Below are positions 12,601 to 22,484 of a stretch of 64,000 bases of DNA, in pieces. The number at the start of each line of letters is the position of its first letter. Within the stretch, counting starts at the first letter, position 1. The DNA lies in assembly GCA_013396755.1 (NCBI GenBank), contig VWZF01005257.1, positions 306,483-370,482 on the forward strand, given 5' to 3'. A program made the translations under genes and the position numbers. The stretch comes from Sclerurus mexicanus. Taxonomy: Eukaryota; Chordata; Aves; Passeriformes; Furnariidae. The notes below the pieces were generated by a model. That model did not search any database, was not told where the DNA came from, and saw only the letters and a program-made list of their open reading frames with translations.

Positions 12601-15600
12601 TAAGCAAACAGACACACAAAAAACCCCCAACCAACCACACTCAAAATAAAGAAAGAACCCCATAGAGCTCGCAATTATACAATCAGCTATTATCCACCCT
12701 TTATTCCTTTAGGCAATTTTGCTGGTTGAACTCCTCCCTTCTACTGGAATGTGAAAATCAGTAATCTATAGACCAAAGTAAGAATAGCAGAATATCCTAA
12801 TAATACATTAATTTAGTAAGTAGTTATATTTTCTGACAGACTTGGTAAAGAAGCAACAAGTAAGACACTAATCCTAGGTACAGAAAAATTTGTGGAGGTT
12901 TTAGATTATCTCAAGTCTGCTAATATTCTAAACTACTGCATAGACGAGACCAAAACATGTACATATGAATAGTGTTATTCCAAGGGCTGGAAGGCATGTC
13001 CTGTGAGGAGCGATTAAGGACTTTGGGTTTGTCTGATTTGAAGAAGAGGAGGTTGAGGGATGACATTGTTCTCTGCAGCTTTCTGAGGAGAAGTGGAAAG
13101 GAAGGTGCTGAGCTCTTTATCCTGGTGTCCAGTGTCAGGAAGCATGGGAATGGTTTAAAGCTGTGCCAGGGAAGGTTTAGACTGGACATTAGGAAGTATT
13201 TCTTTATTGAGAGGCTGGCCAAACACTAGAACAGGCTTCCTAGGGAGGTAGTTGATGTCATGTGGTTGTCAGCACCTTATAAAGAGGCATTTGGACAGTC
13301 CCCCTAATATTAGTCAGTATTGAAGTGTGAGACAGTAAGGCCAGATGATCCTTGTAGGTCCTTCCAATTGAAATATCCTATTCTATCCTAAATGGATGTA
13401 GTCACTCTGTGTGTGGTTTGAATCATCTAAATATATTAAAAATTGAGATCTTTGAATAGAAAAGCATCTTTCTCTTCCTCAAAAAAAACAACAAACAAAA
13501 AAACATACAAACAAAAAAACCTACAGCAACCATAAAAAAGGCAATTTCAAATTGTTCTACTTATTTTAACACAGGAGTGATTATATTGATCCTTTTATAT
13601 GATTAGTATATAAAATTTCCTCTAACCCATTTAATATGTTTCATCATACCTAGTTCATACTTGTAAGCTCCGGTGACATCTTCGAATTGCTCACTGCCAA
13701 CACTCTTGGTGATTAGACGTTGTCCACATGGCCAAGTGTCACAGAAAAATTTTGTTCTTTTGGCATTGTTTTGGGAAAGCCAGCCAACATAGTTTGAATT
13801 TACTCGAGAAAACATATGATGACCATCATAATCCAAGTCCAGTTCCCCTTCCCTGATGCTTCGAACCCATGTAGGACCGCTGCAAGCTAAACCTAAGTCA
13901 GAGAATAAAAATGTAGAGAAACTCAACAACATAACATGAGGAAAATTATTACAGTCATAGCAAAGAATTACCTCTGCCTGTTTCCAAAGGTGTAGGATCC
14001 AGACACTGCCAATCACCACAGCACTGGTTTATGTCTCTGCGAGCCATCCAAGATTCATTCCAGCAGTGGTATCGCCTATAGGATGAAGGAATATACAAGT
14101 AAAGATTCCTCTTAGCTTATCAAGGTTAATACCTTACAGCAGAGGAGAACCATATCAGAGATAATTTTTTAGTCAGCTGAAGTCTTTGTATGTCTTAACA
14201 CTGTTAATGATGTTTGGGCACAGGAGTGGTTTTGTTTGCTTTGCATCACTGAAACTGGAAATTTGCTCCAGAACCTGACAGACCTGATTGTAAAATGTGC
14301 TTCTTTTAGTTGATAACATGAAAATATAATTCTTTTGTTTAAGTAGTTTCTTTTCCTAACACTTTACTCCTGATTCTTTAGAGGAAAATCACATACCTGG
14401 TCATATTTTTAACGGCTTAACAAAAAATAAACCATAAAGTACTTCATGCTAAAATAAGATCCTCATTCCTCTAGTATTTCAGTTTGACCTCATCTTTTTG
14501 ACATGTGATATGGCAGAAAATTCATTAAAAGGTCTCACAGGTAAGACTTGGACACAAACAAAATTCTGTTGCAATGAAACTCTGAACATACTGGCCAAAG
14601 GTGAAAACATGAAATCATGTTATGTAGAGTGATAATATCATAGTTATATGAATATGAATTGAAAGGTTTATAGGAATGGAGCAATCCATTATAAGGAACA
14701 TCAGGAGGACAACATAGTTATTAACCAAGCAATTATGACTGAAGACAATAGTCCAAATTAGTAATTAATTTTCCATTGCATTTTATGATCTACTTCATAC
14801 TTTTACAGCTACTGAGTTTGATGGCCTTACTTTTTTCAGCTGAGAAGGAGAAGCAGGCAGCATGGATTCTCACAAAAGGTTTTGCTTTTTTCTTTTTTGA
14901 AAATCTATTTATACCAGTTTTTCTATCATTCAATGTTTTAAAAGAGGATAAGAGCTTTATATTTGTCTTATTTACCACAACTTGTCTTTGCCACAAAGGT
15001 TTTTGCCAGTACAGTCAAAAATCTCATTGATGCCAAGGGGATTCTCAACTGAGCATGGAAAACAGAAGTTTGTGACAACACGACTTGGAATTCCCAAACA
15101 CCTCATCACTGAAAGAAAAAATAAAAAATGAATGAGTTATTACAAATCACAATTAATCAGGCAAATTCTTCATTTATTTTATAAATAATTCCTATATTCT
15201 AGTTTGCACTTGTAGAAACACAATGAATAGGAGGTATTATTTGGGATGCAGTGATTATGTCTTTAAAACTTGTTTTAGATCTTGAAAAGAAGTCTGAAAA
15301 AAAGCTAGCAGAAAGGAATGGCTCATTACTCTTCCAACTTAAAAACAAACAAACAAAAAACCCCAAAAAACAACAAAAACAGCAACCAACCAAGCAAAAA
15401 ACCAAAACCCAAACTCCACCAAAACCCAAACTCCACCAAAAAAAACTCAGAAAACCAGATCTGTTGTAAGTTCAAAAGTCATTAAACTGATTCTTCATTC
15501 ATAGAACACTATTTTTTTCTTGTAAACAGTGTGGTACATATAGCTTAATCTATGGGATTTCAATTTAACTATTTTCAACATAGAAGCAGGTGCAGTAAAT

Positions 15601-18600
15601 AAATGGTGTAAAGTTGGAACTCAAACTTTTTTTCTGTAGGGTTTAGTCCACTATTATCTCATCCTTTGCAGTAAAAGGAGGAAATACTCTGATGTTTTCG
15701 AGTTTTGAAGGAGATGTTGTTAGAGATCTTCTTCCTGTTCATAACTTAGTGGTTTTTTGTCATCCTTCAAACTTCACCCAAAGCATAAATTTGAGCTCCA
15801 TGATGGAAATTGGACTAGATAACCTCAAAGGTCCCTTCCAACTCCAAATATTTTATGATTCAATGATATTGCCCTTGCTCTGTGTTTAAATATAAGTTAC
15901 AGTATTGATAACTACATAGTATAAAGTTCATAGAAAAGACAGAACTGTTTTTCTTGCACTTCAGCCTGTATAGGTGGATAATAAGTACTATATTAAGAGC
16001 ATGAGAAAAATATTCCATTTCTTTTCTAGTAAAATGCTTAAGAGTAATATTCTTCAAGTAGTTTTTAGGGTCAGTAATTTTTTATCCTCTTTTTCTCTCT
16101 TCTTTTTTTGGATAAACAAGGGAAGGGGAGACTGAAATATCATACCTGTGCACATTACTGAAGCAAGAGACCCACAGTACCCATATCTGACAGGCCGGCA
16201 TCTGCCATTGTACCACTGCTGAAGAATAGGGACACTTCCATTCCAGGAAAATGGCTTTGTTCCTTTCAGGTAATCATTGTTTTCTGGAATCTTCATGATG
16301 CTGTTAGTGGTATGGCTGCTTATCTAGAAAGAGAAAATAAAAACAACTTTTTCAAATATCTGACCAATCTTCACATCTTAAGCATGTCTCAGAATCATCA
16401 GAGATTAGTGTTACAAGTTTATTTTTCCTGTGAATCTCAGCACAGAAAGGATTTTCCTTTATAGTGTTTTAGATTACAGTGAAGTTTGTTCTTCTATAAT
16501 ATAATGATGCATGACTCGATCTATTCAGAGGTCTCATGCCACTAGAGGTCTTACCATGTGATTTACCACCATGCTGACATGCACGGGATCATTGCGCCAA
16601 CAGTGGTCACGATCAGAGCCATGATGGTAACTTGCACCCATATCTAAGATCTTCAAACAGATATCCAGAATCCCATCTTCAAACTGAGGAAAGAGGTGTT
16701 AATATAGGCATCATTGTATTCTGACATTGATAAAGTACCTTTCTTGTCAATAATCCAGTCTTTCTTGCTTATGTGAACTGCCCTCTCTCCTCTCCTGCCT
16801 CTTTTTTTTGCTTTTCTTTTTTTTGTTTGTTTGTTTGTTTTTGTTTTGTTTTAGTGGTTTTTTTTGTTGTTGGTTTTTTTTTGTTTGTTTTTTAATCAGT
16901 CACAGCTCTTGGTGGTCAGCATGGTTTTGTCTATCTCACTTGAAGGAAAACCAATCAGAAAAACAGTTCATTTTTACTCATGTTTGACTAATGGAATAAC
17001 TTTCCTTCAGAAGCACAAGATTTGTTCCACCTATTCACAGAATATTGTGCAGTTTTCCAAATTTTACTACAAAAAACTTCCTTTCAGTTACTTGGGCTAG
17101 AGTGATATTCTCAGACTTTTTGTTCTGTGAATTCATAGCTTGGGCTGATCCTAAACACTTTTGCACTACAAATACAGCATATATTTCTGGAAAAAAAAAA
17201 ACAGATAACGCTTCATTTATCAGTATATGGATGACATCTATTTCTGAACAAGTCTTCAGAAAGTACCTGTCCAAAGTGCCACGGTCGAGAGGTAATATGC
17301 TTGTGAACTCCTTCATACAATATTCCATGTTCATTCAGAACATATTCTTCTCTATGAGCCTGATTGTCCATATATACAGGGTCATCTGGAAAAGAAGAAG
17401 AGCTATCATTCAGACAAAATGTACATTTCTCACACTTCTGTATCTTCTGCTTTACTGGATCACTCTTTTTTTTCCTACCAATTTTTGATTTTTACTTTTA
17501 AGCATGTACAAGGCTGTGGGCTCTTTAAACATTCACAGACAATTCATTCCTACTTATAGCTAAATACTATCTTTATGAAGTCTCTCGCTGCTGTAGTCAC
17601 CTGATGGAAGAGCTTGCAATCCATCTTCACAATAAATTGTTCTACAAATCAAACACTGAGCGTGTAGAGTCGTATATCTGCTTTTGAGCAAATCACCACA
17701 GACAATGTGCATATTTGTCATGTAATGATTTTGGCAGTGTCCAACAGAGTCCAGAATTGCTTGCTACCAGAGCCAGATCTACAGAATTTAATTTGTATTT
17801 GTGGTATGCTATTTCATGGTGATAACACAGAATTCATAGAATTACAAAATGGTTCTTGTTGGAAGGGACCTCTAGAGGTCATCTGGCCCAACATCCAGCC
17901 AGTCTCCCAGATGGCTTTTGAATATCTCCAAGGATGGAGACTCCACAACGCTTCTGGGCAACCTGTGCCAGTGCTTAGTCACCCTCCCAGTAAAAATGTG
18001 TTTCCTGATGAACAGAGGAAACTTTCTGTACTTCAGTTTGTCCCCCAATGCTTTCTATTCCTTCAAGATATTGTAAAAATTGTGGGAAAATATCCCACCT
18101 CACCCCTGCTATCATTAGGAAAACAAATCAAAATACTGGCTTGAGACAGTCTTGAACTTGGAAGAAAAAATAAAAAATAAGAAAACAAATCCCCTCCCTG
18201 TTTATCATCCTTTCTGTGACTATATCCTTTACTTAGCAACTAAATAATAAATATGTTCCATATTTTTACTCATCACTAGCAATTTTTTTAAAACTGTCTG
18301 ATAGTCACTGGAGTACTTACCTGCACACCATGGGTTAAAAAGCACATAAAAATCTCCAAGACACCGCTGATATGTGTGACCACAAGATGTGATTTGCATA
18401 TTGAGAATATAGCGGCCAATGCAGACATTAGAGGGAGGAAACACGCTGATACTGATGCATTTTGGCTGATGAATTTTGTAGGAAGCACTCCAGCAGGTTT
18501 GATCCAGACATCTGCCCATTGGGAAGGTACATTTTGTCTCATTTGATTCACAGGGTCTGAGGCCTTTTCAGGAAAATAAAAACAACTTCCATCAGAATAA

Positions 18601-21396
18601 ACAAAGCACATGTAAAAGGGTAGTAATTTGCTTAGCTATCATTTGCAAGGCGAAGCTCCCAAGGGTAGATTTGTTTTTCACTTGTCACTTTTATAGCAGA
18701 GTGAGAAAACTTTGCATATTAGAACTGCCTGGTTTAGGGGAAGGTAGTCTTTTCACATGGAAGGTGAATGTTGTCACTGAAGATTATGGGAAATATTACA
18801 AGCCGGCCAAGAACTAAGAAATACTACAGTGTTTGGCAGTGACTACCTGTCTCCACGGTGAAAACAGCCTGGTCCATGGAGTCATCCCATTCCCGATTTT
18901 GGAAGTGAGCATAAAAACTGAAGGCTTGCCCTCTCCTTATGATCTGTCTGTCAGTTCCAAAGAAATGAGTATTGTGTATTTGACAGTTGGAAGGACAGTT
19001 CAAGTCGACATCTCCCAGCTCAATGACTGCAGGACAGATAAAGGAACACAAAGGGAAAAAAAAAAAAAAGAACATCACATATAATTAAGTTCCCATCTTT
19101 TTCTGTGGTTAAGATTAGGTGAAAGAGAAGGTAATGATGAAAGACAGAGATAAGTCTTTCAAAAATTCATTCAAGACTTCATTCAAAATTCAGCAACACT
19201 GAAATCAAGACATACATCCATAAAAGTACTCTTACAAGTTCACTATTTTCCTAGCTTGCAGATGGAAACTTGTCTAACCCTTTGATTTTTGAAGCTGTGG
19301 TACAAGTTTCACTTCTTTTATATAGTGTCTGCTTGTATTATAAATACTTGATGCTAAGGTACAACATTAGTATTTCTCTTTGAAAAATTGATTTTGCATT
19401 GTAATATTCTCTCCACTTTATAACACATTATCTACAGACAGTTACTTTTTAAACACAGCTAGACAGAAAATATTTTGCACATGGTATCATTTGAGAGGGT
19501 TTTTTATACAAGTAGTAAAATTATAAAGTTAATAGAATCATTAAGAACTTGATAACAAATGTAGATATTTGAAAGCATAAGTTGTACTTTAAATGATTTA
19601 TGAAAAAAATAGATATGCATAAATATCTACACAAAATTGTAAATTTCAACACACATGAAAATATCTCAGTCTGCACTCCCAAAGTCATAAAAGTTTGCAG
19701 ATGTCTTTGAGGAACTTAATGGATAAGGAAATATTCACAAATTGTGACATTTAAAAATGCTGACAATCTATCCCAAGTGCTGTGATTAGCTTGAAAAAAT
19801 CTTGGCTGATTCCCCATTAGGCATCATGCCTGCATATCAGTCATTTCATAGGAGTAATTATGACACTGGTGCCAGAAGGTTGGGTGGCAATATTCATCTT
19901 TGCTTATTTGCATACTACTTTTTATTTTCAAAAGTGCTTCATACTAATTGAAGACAATGGGAGCCACAGATTCTCAGTAGTTTTGGAAATTTCGTTTACT
20001 GAAGTACAAAGTCCTGCACATTATTATAATTCTAAAGGCTTAAGTTGGGTCCTGCTAAGCCTATGGAAAAATCTAACAATGCAACTTCTCTACCTGTATG
20101 GGCACCAAGTTGAATACAGAGTTGGTATTTAAAGGAAACTAATTTTTCCCATGCAGAACTAAGGGTGTATCCACATAAAAGGAGACTCATAGTTAAGCCC
20201 ATGGGACTAGGACACTTTTAACACAAACCAGTGAAGTTTCCCAGGATCACATTCTGAATTAAATCATAATTAAAATTATTTGAGAGGGGAGGGCGGATAG
20301 GGAAAGAAAAAAAAAAAAAGAACACTTTTTTTTTAATTTGTTTCCTTGAATAAAAATATCTCATTTCTCATCTAACTATTTAAATTTGCTAATGAAGTGG
20401 TCATTCAGCTCTTCAGCAGAGATCAGCAACAAATGCAGACCTGGGTGCTACCCATGTCAAAAACTTGCATGTTATCAACAGCAACCAAAAAATATGACAG
20501 TGGATTACATCATTATTGCTTACAAATACATCATCTCTGCTGAGAAGAAAGAGCAACAGAATTGATCTGAAAATCTCATATCTTAATGAGAGTTGTCAAC
20601 CATAACATAAAGTGTACTGGCTGAACAGAAAGTGCTTATGGCACACACTGCAAATTCCTATGTACAAGAACACTGAAAGAACCTGATCCTTGTCTGGCCT
20701 CTGGAGGTGTTTGTAAACCAAGACAAATACTCGTCATCCACTCATTAATCCAGATAAACTGGAACATCAGGGAGTTGAGATATTACATCTTTCCCAAGGA
20801 ACTTTTCTGAAGTCAGCCCACAGTTTGCTTATCAGATTTAAGTATCACAACAGGATCAGAAGAGAACTAATGATTGCTTTCTTAAGCAAAGGCAAGTCAG
20901 AAAAAAATACTAAAGGCAATTCAATTTCACATCTCTTACTGGTTTTCTGCCTCTGGTAGGAACCTAGCCATCAATACCGCTCACTGGGTTTTCTCTAACA
21001 ATTCATGTTTTGCCTTCATTCAAGGCAGAATACTTCAGGTATTCCTTGTGAAATCATTGCTTATAGCATGGGAATACTAGTACTAGCACTTTCTGCTTTG
21101 TGTTGGAAATAAAATGTATTCTTTTCCATGCTATTTATCTCAAAATTGTTGGTTGTTTCACAAAATATTCTCCATAGCTCTCTTTTTCCTTTATATAGGT
21201 TTTGTTTTAAATAGGTTGGTTTTTTTCCTTTCTCACTAGCTCCTCAAAGACCATTCAAATATACAAATAATCCAGACTTGATGCCATACCCAAAAATATG
21301 TGCAAAGTTTTATGTCCATACACCTGATCATTTAATTATTTCTGCTTTCAGTCCTGATTCAAGGGATAGTAAAGTTTCAAGACACTCACCTTCCAT
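7938..21396 (-). CDS. Cys-rich transglutaminase-family protein with long C-terminal tail (13 exons, complete)
   Basis: This is a complete gene assembled by eye. Its 13 coding exons are 21390-21396, 18847-19026, 18321-18563, 17267-17385, 16555-16683, 16146-16323, 14976-15108, 13972-14075, 13650-13892, 11859-12185, 11068-11225, 10620-10753 and 7938-9618. All introns are GT-AG, phases agree throughout, and the exons total 3,636 nt (1,211 aa plus stop). The domain order is that of transglutaminases: N-terminal beta-sandwich (about 1-140), catalytic core (to about 470), two beta-barrels (to about 698), then a tail of about 513 residues not usual in the family. Family enzymes form Gln-Lys isopeptide bonds using a Cys-His-Asp triad. 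Here C276, H333 and D356 sit in the right places, but several neighbouring conserved residues differ, so activity is uncertain. I see no signal peptide. I cannot assign it to a known paralogue (TGM1-7, F13A1, EPB42). Family membership is near certain; the exact exon ends are hand-derived. Confidence 0.92.
8037..8168 (-). repeat. 24-nt (8-residue) tandem repeat in the C-terminal tail, 4+1 copies
   Basis: Consensus Y-x-[TS]-L-x-R-[SP]-x. Four copies are adjacent at 8073-8168: YGTLTRPL, YSSLSRSS, YNTLSRSG, YTTLPRST. A fifth at 8037-8060 (YGTLTRSG) follows a short SPPT spacer. Tyr, Leu and Arg are fixed in register. Confidence 0.85.
8454..8597 (-). repeat. 48-nt (16-residue) tandem repeat inside the tail, about 3 copies
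   Basis: Consecutive 48-nt units encode SLCSPAxRPVGPPAAH. Two copies are near identical (8550-8597, 8502-8549); a third (8454-8501) is degenerate after SLCSP. One Cys per unit is kept. Confidence 0.85.
9009..9026 (-). repeat. six-glycine run in the tail
   Basis: The plus strand reads CCC/TCC-type triplets, giving Gly x6 between LP and PM (residues 850-855 of the assembled protein). It separates the Cys/Asn-rich early tail from the Pro/Ser-rich later tail. Confidence 0.8.
9619..10619 (-). other. transglutaminase-like intron 12
   Basis: About 1 kb. It holds the 20-nt tandem repeat and nothing else recognisable. Confidence 0.85.
10239..10317. repeat. 20-nt tandem repeat, 3 copies plus a degenerate one, in intron 12
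   Basis: The unit agaattttaagggactcaac is repeated at 10261, 10281 and 10301 (last copy incomplete), preceded by a diverged copy (aattctattttaaactcaac). Confidence 0.95.
10620..10753 (-). CDS. transglutaminase-like exon 12, beta-barrel 2
   Basis: Residues 608-652. It contains AEISFCNPLQEDMKNCVMTL and EGCGL, which match the family's aevsl.NPLp..L..C.ftvEGaGLt. The reading frame continues into exon 13 through a split Asp codon (GA|T). Acceptor GATTAG, donor GTAAGA. Confidence 0.92.
11068..11225 (-). CDS. transglutaminase-like exon 11, beta-barrel 1
   Basis: Residues 555-607. It contains IPLCISYSQYGPYLCDHNIM and VLMVSRDIVINRPPVIVK. These match the barrel-1 pattern (vPl.IlY..Y...L...n.ik) and the following AERDi.L..P strand. 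Acceptor TTACAG, donor GTAAAG; ends in phase 0. Confidence 0.93.
11456..11487. repeat. interrupted (TAG)n microsatellite, intron 10
   Basis: A run of TAG triplets broken once by CAA. Confidence 0.9.
11859..12185 (-). CDS. transglutaminase-like exon 10, linker and barrel 1
   Basis: Residues 446-554. It is longer than the equivalent TGM2 exon by about a dozen residues. It joins the core to the first beta-barrel and contains NLCAQIITYSGCP, matching the family's LCA.tv.YnG strand. Three N-glycosylation sequons (NAS, NKT, NVT) are present. The loop just after the core is Cys-containing and does not resemble other members. Confidence 0.9.
12974..13390 (+). mobile_element. CR1-type LINE 3' end, in intron 9 of the transglutaminase-like gene
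   Basis: It contains decayed coding text reading LKLCQGRFRLDIRKYFF, typical of the CR1 reverse-transcriptase C-terminus, then the 3' tail 'gatgatccttgtaggtcctt' and 'attctatccta'. Frames are broken. It is inserted antisense to the host gene. Confidence 0.85.
13650..13892 (-). CDS. transglutaminase-like exon 9, end of catalytic core
   Basis: Residues 365-445. It carries CSGPTWVRSIREGELDLDYD, like the family's CGP.PV.AIKEGDL, and LITKSVGSEQFEDVTGAYKY, like iSTKsVG.d.redIT..YKYpEG. At the usual calcium-ligand positions Asn396 is kept, but the following Asp is Asn398 and the Glu of YPEG is Leu445. Acceptor TTAG, donor GTATGA. Confidence 0.93.
13972..14075 (-). CDS. transglutaminase-like exon 8 with catalytic His and Asp
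   Basis: Residues 330-364. WRYHCWNESWM holds the catalytic His (H333) and the second tunnel Trp (W330). GDWQCLDPTPLE holds the catalytic Asp (D356). The length, 104 nt, is the family standard. Unusual cysteines appear next to both catalytic residues (HC and QCL), plus a CC pair. Confidence 0.94.
14976..15108 (-). CDS. transglutaminase-like exon 7
   Basis: Residues 286-330, with RCLGIPSRVVTNF, the nearly invariant LRCLGIP.RVVTN motif following the catalytic Cys. The remainder is Cys-rich (CFPC, DCTG, NLCG), where TGM2 has an acidic segment. The terminal Trp codon is split with exon 8. Donor GTAAAT. Confidence 0.93.
15340..15445. repeat. A/C-rich low-complexity tract with 17-nt direct repeat, intron 6
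   Basis: CAAA and CCAAA units. The unit aaaacccaaactccacc occurs twice in tandem at 15404-15437. Confidence 0.85.
15795..15866 (+). mobile_element. CR1-type LINE 3' terminal fragment, intron 6
   Basis: 'aaaggtcccttccaactcca' followed by 'atgattcaatga' is the characteristic CR1 3' end. Only about 70 nt remain; antisense to the host gene. Confidence 0.75.
16146..16323 (-). CDS. transglutaminase-like exon 6 with the catalytic cysteine
   Basis: Residues 227-286. It carries FSWNGSVPILQQW, equivalent to the family's SW.GSVDILRRW, and then the nucleophile motif as VRYGYCGSLASV. The family consensus is VKYGQCWVFAAV, so the Cys (C276) is kept while the flanking Gln and Trp have become Tyr and Gly. 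The tunnel Trp (W241 in TGM2, remembered numbering) aligns with Pro239 or Ile238. The 178-nt length equals that of the same exon in other family members, as I recall. Confidence 0.93.
16555..16683 (-). CDS. transglutaminase-like exon 5
   Basis: Residues 184-226, opening with FEDGILDICLKILDM, the highly conserved FEDGILD.CL motif of transglutaminases. It continues through a DPVHVSMVVNHM segment equivalent to the family's PVYVGRVVSAM. Phase 0 at both ends; acceptor CCTCAG, donor GTAAGA. Confidence 0.94.
16801..16895. repeat. T/G-rich low-complexity tract, intron 4
   Basis: GTTT and GTTTT units with T-runs, upstream (in gene sense) of exon 5. Confidence 0.85.
17267..17385 (-). CDS. transglutaminase-like exon 4
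   Basis: Residues 144-183. It begins DDPVYMDNQAHREEYVLNEH and ends RPWHFGQ, a close match to the family's YVLtq.G.iy.Gs...PW.FGQ. It has no cysteine and is the most conventional exon of the gene. Donor GTACTT. Confidence 0.93.
17830..18062 (-). mobile_element. CR1-type LINE 3' fragment, intron 3
   Basis: Reads 'ttggaagggacctctagagg' and 'caacctgtgccagtgcttag' on the plus strand, the reverse complement of the CR1 3' region. It is in the same orientation as the host gene. Confidence 0.85.
18321..18563 (-). CDS. transglutaminase-like exon 3, N-terminal beta-sandwich
   Basis: Residues 63-143. It ends in DFYVLFNPWCAG, matching the family's F.LLFNAWCP strand. It holds about nine cysteines, including the CESNETKC segment with an N-E-T sequon. 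That is far more than a typical family member has here. Acceptor AAAAG, donor GTAAGT. Confidence 0.92.
18847..19026 (-). CDS. transglutaminase-like exon 2, N-terminal domain
   Basis: Residues 3-62. Acceptor CTGCAG, donor GTAGTC. It carries the N-domain signature IIRRGQAFSFYAHFQNREWD, which matches the family's RRGQPF...HF pattern, and ends in FTVETG. The DLNCPSNC segment adds two cysteines. Confidence 0.92.
19027..21389 (-). other. transglutaminase-like intron 1
   Basis: The largest intron of the gene (about 2.4 kb), from GTGAGT to CTGCAG. AT-rich; I see no element or exon-like segment in it. Confidence 0.75.
21390..21396 (-). CDS. transglutaminase-like exon 1 (start codon, 7 coding nt)
   Basis: ATG GAA G followed by donor GTGAGT. 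The ATG has A at -3 and G at +4, a strong context. A first coding exon of only a few bases ending in phase 1 is typical of this family. It joins exon 2 to give MEVIELGDVDLNC. The frame upstream has a TAG and no earlier in-frame ATG, which supports this start. Confidence 0.8.
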
Positions 21397-21495
21397 TTTT
21401 CTTCTACATGTACTAGTATCTGAAGCACAGTCCTGGTGGAGATACCTGCTCCTCAGCAAGGTGCTCTGCAAGGTCTGGCAGATCTCCTCTGCGAA
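21397..21495 (-). other. probable 5' UTR of the transglutaminase-like gene
   Basis: Sequence between the start codon and the point about 30 nt downstream of a TATA-like element. It contains a minimal start-stop ATG TAG out of frame with the main start (21404-21409). An additional non-coding exon further upstream cannot be excluded. Confidence 0.4.
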
Positions 21496-21521
21496 ACCAA
21501 CCTAATTTCCTCTCAGTAACA

Positions 21522-21527
21522 TTTATA
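21522..21527 (-). promoter_or_regulatory. TATA-like box upstream of transglutaminase-like gene
   Basis: TATAAA on the gene strand, about 126 nt before the start codon. A GGGTGGGGCC box (Sp1/KLF type) lies about 60 nt further upstream at 21585-21594. The spacing is plausible for a TATA promoter, but TATAAA is common in AT-rich DNA. Confidence 0.35.
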
Positions 21528-22484
21528 TTCAGAACTAAGAGGCCGTCACACATGTTGCATCAACAAAATACCAGTTTAAAAAGAGGCCCCACCCATGTGT
21601 CTACTGATGCTCATAAATGATTCATTTTAACTTCCAGCTTTATTAGGGAGAGTCCTGTGGCTGAAGGGCGGGAGAGACCTTGGTACCTCATGTATAGCAT
21701 AGTACTCTCAATGCCTACAACTTGCCTTGTCTCAAAAATATTTTAAAATCAGGATGAAACTAAACACATTTTAGAGTAAGCTATTATTTTTAGGCATCCA
21801 AAGTTCCCATAAATCCCAGCACTTACTATTCACTGCTGGCTAGGCATCTTCAGAAAAGAATACTAGACTTAAGCTGAATTTCTACTCTCAAAATATGATC
21901 AAGAATGGACATTTCTATTATAATAATAGGGAGAAATAATAATAGGCAGAAAGCCTAGCTTTCAGATAGTGTGCATAGCTTTCCCTCCAAGTGGAGGTTG
22001 GAGCAAAGTGATCAGTTACATACTTTTGCAGCTAAATTGTAAAATATACAGAGGGCATGCATTAAATGTTTTTGAAGTTGACGGTAAAATTTAATCTAGA
22101 AATTACATAAATTATTTATATTTTCTGTGTATTTATTTTCCAGAACTCAGTTTTGCAGCTTCTTAGCTTACTCCACCCCTCTTCCTATGAAATTATGAAA
22201 ATAATTTCCAATAATTTCTGTGAATAAAAAACATTTAAATATTTTGGTACAAAATTTGCACTATTTTATTTAGGTTCCAGGCATATTTAATAAAATTAAA
22301 CAAAAGAACCACAACAGTATTTTCTTTGTACACTCACTGATGAGGACATTGGCCTGCAAAGAGGAGACATGGAATAAAATTTCTTCTGGCAAAACCATAA
22401 TAAACCTGTGCTAGAATTTCTTCTTACTTCTTTATGCTAAGCTTCACCCCGTAAGCTATCCTTTAAAATCCCCCCAAAACTTTG

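Noticed and set aside
12972..13229. 85-codon open frame in transglutaminase-like intron 9
   Set aside because: CR1 LINE remnant; it lies antisense to the host gene.
7938..21396. Interpretation of the transglutaminase-like gene as a pseudogene
   Set aside because: All 12 introns have GT-AG ends, phases agree, there is no stop or frameshift in 1,211 codons, and the catalytic triad is intact.
7938..21396. Assignment to EPB42 (protein 4.2)
   Set aside because: EPB42 has Ala in place of the catalytic Cys and no such tail. Here the Cys is present and the Cys-rich character is unlike EPB42.
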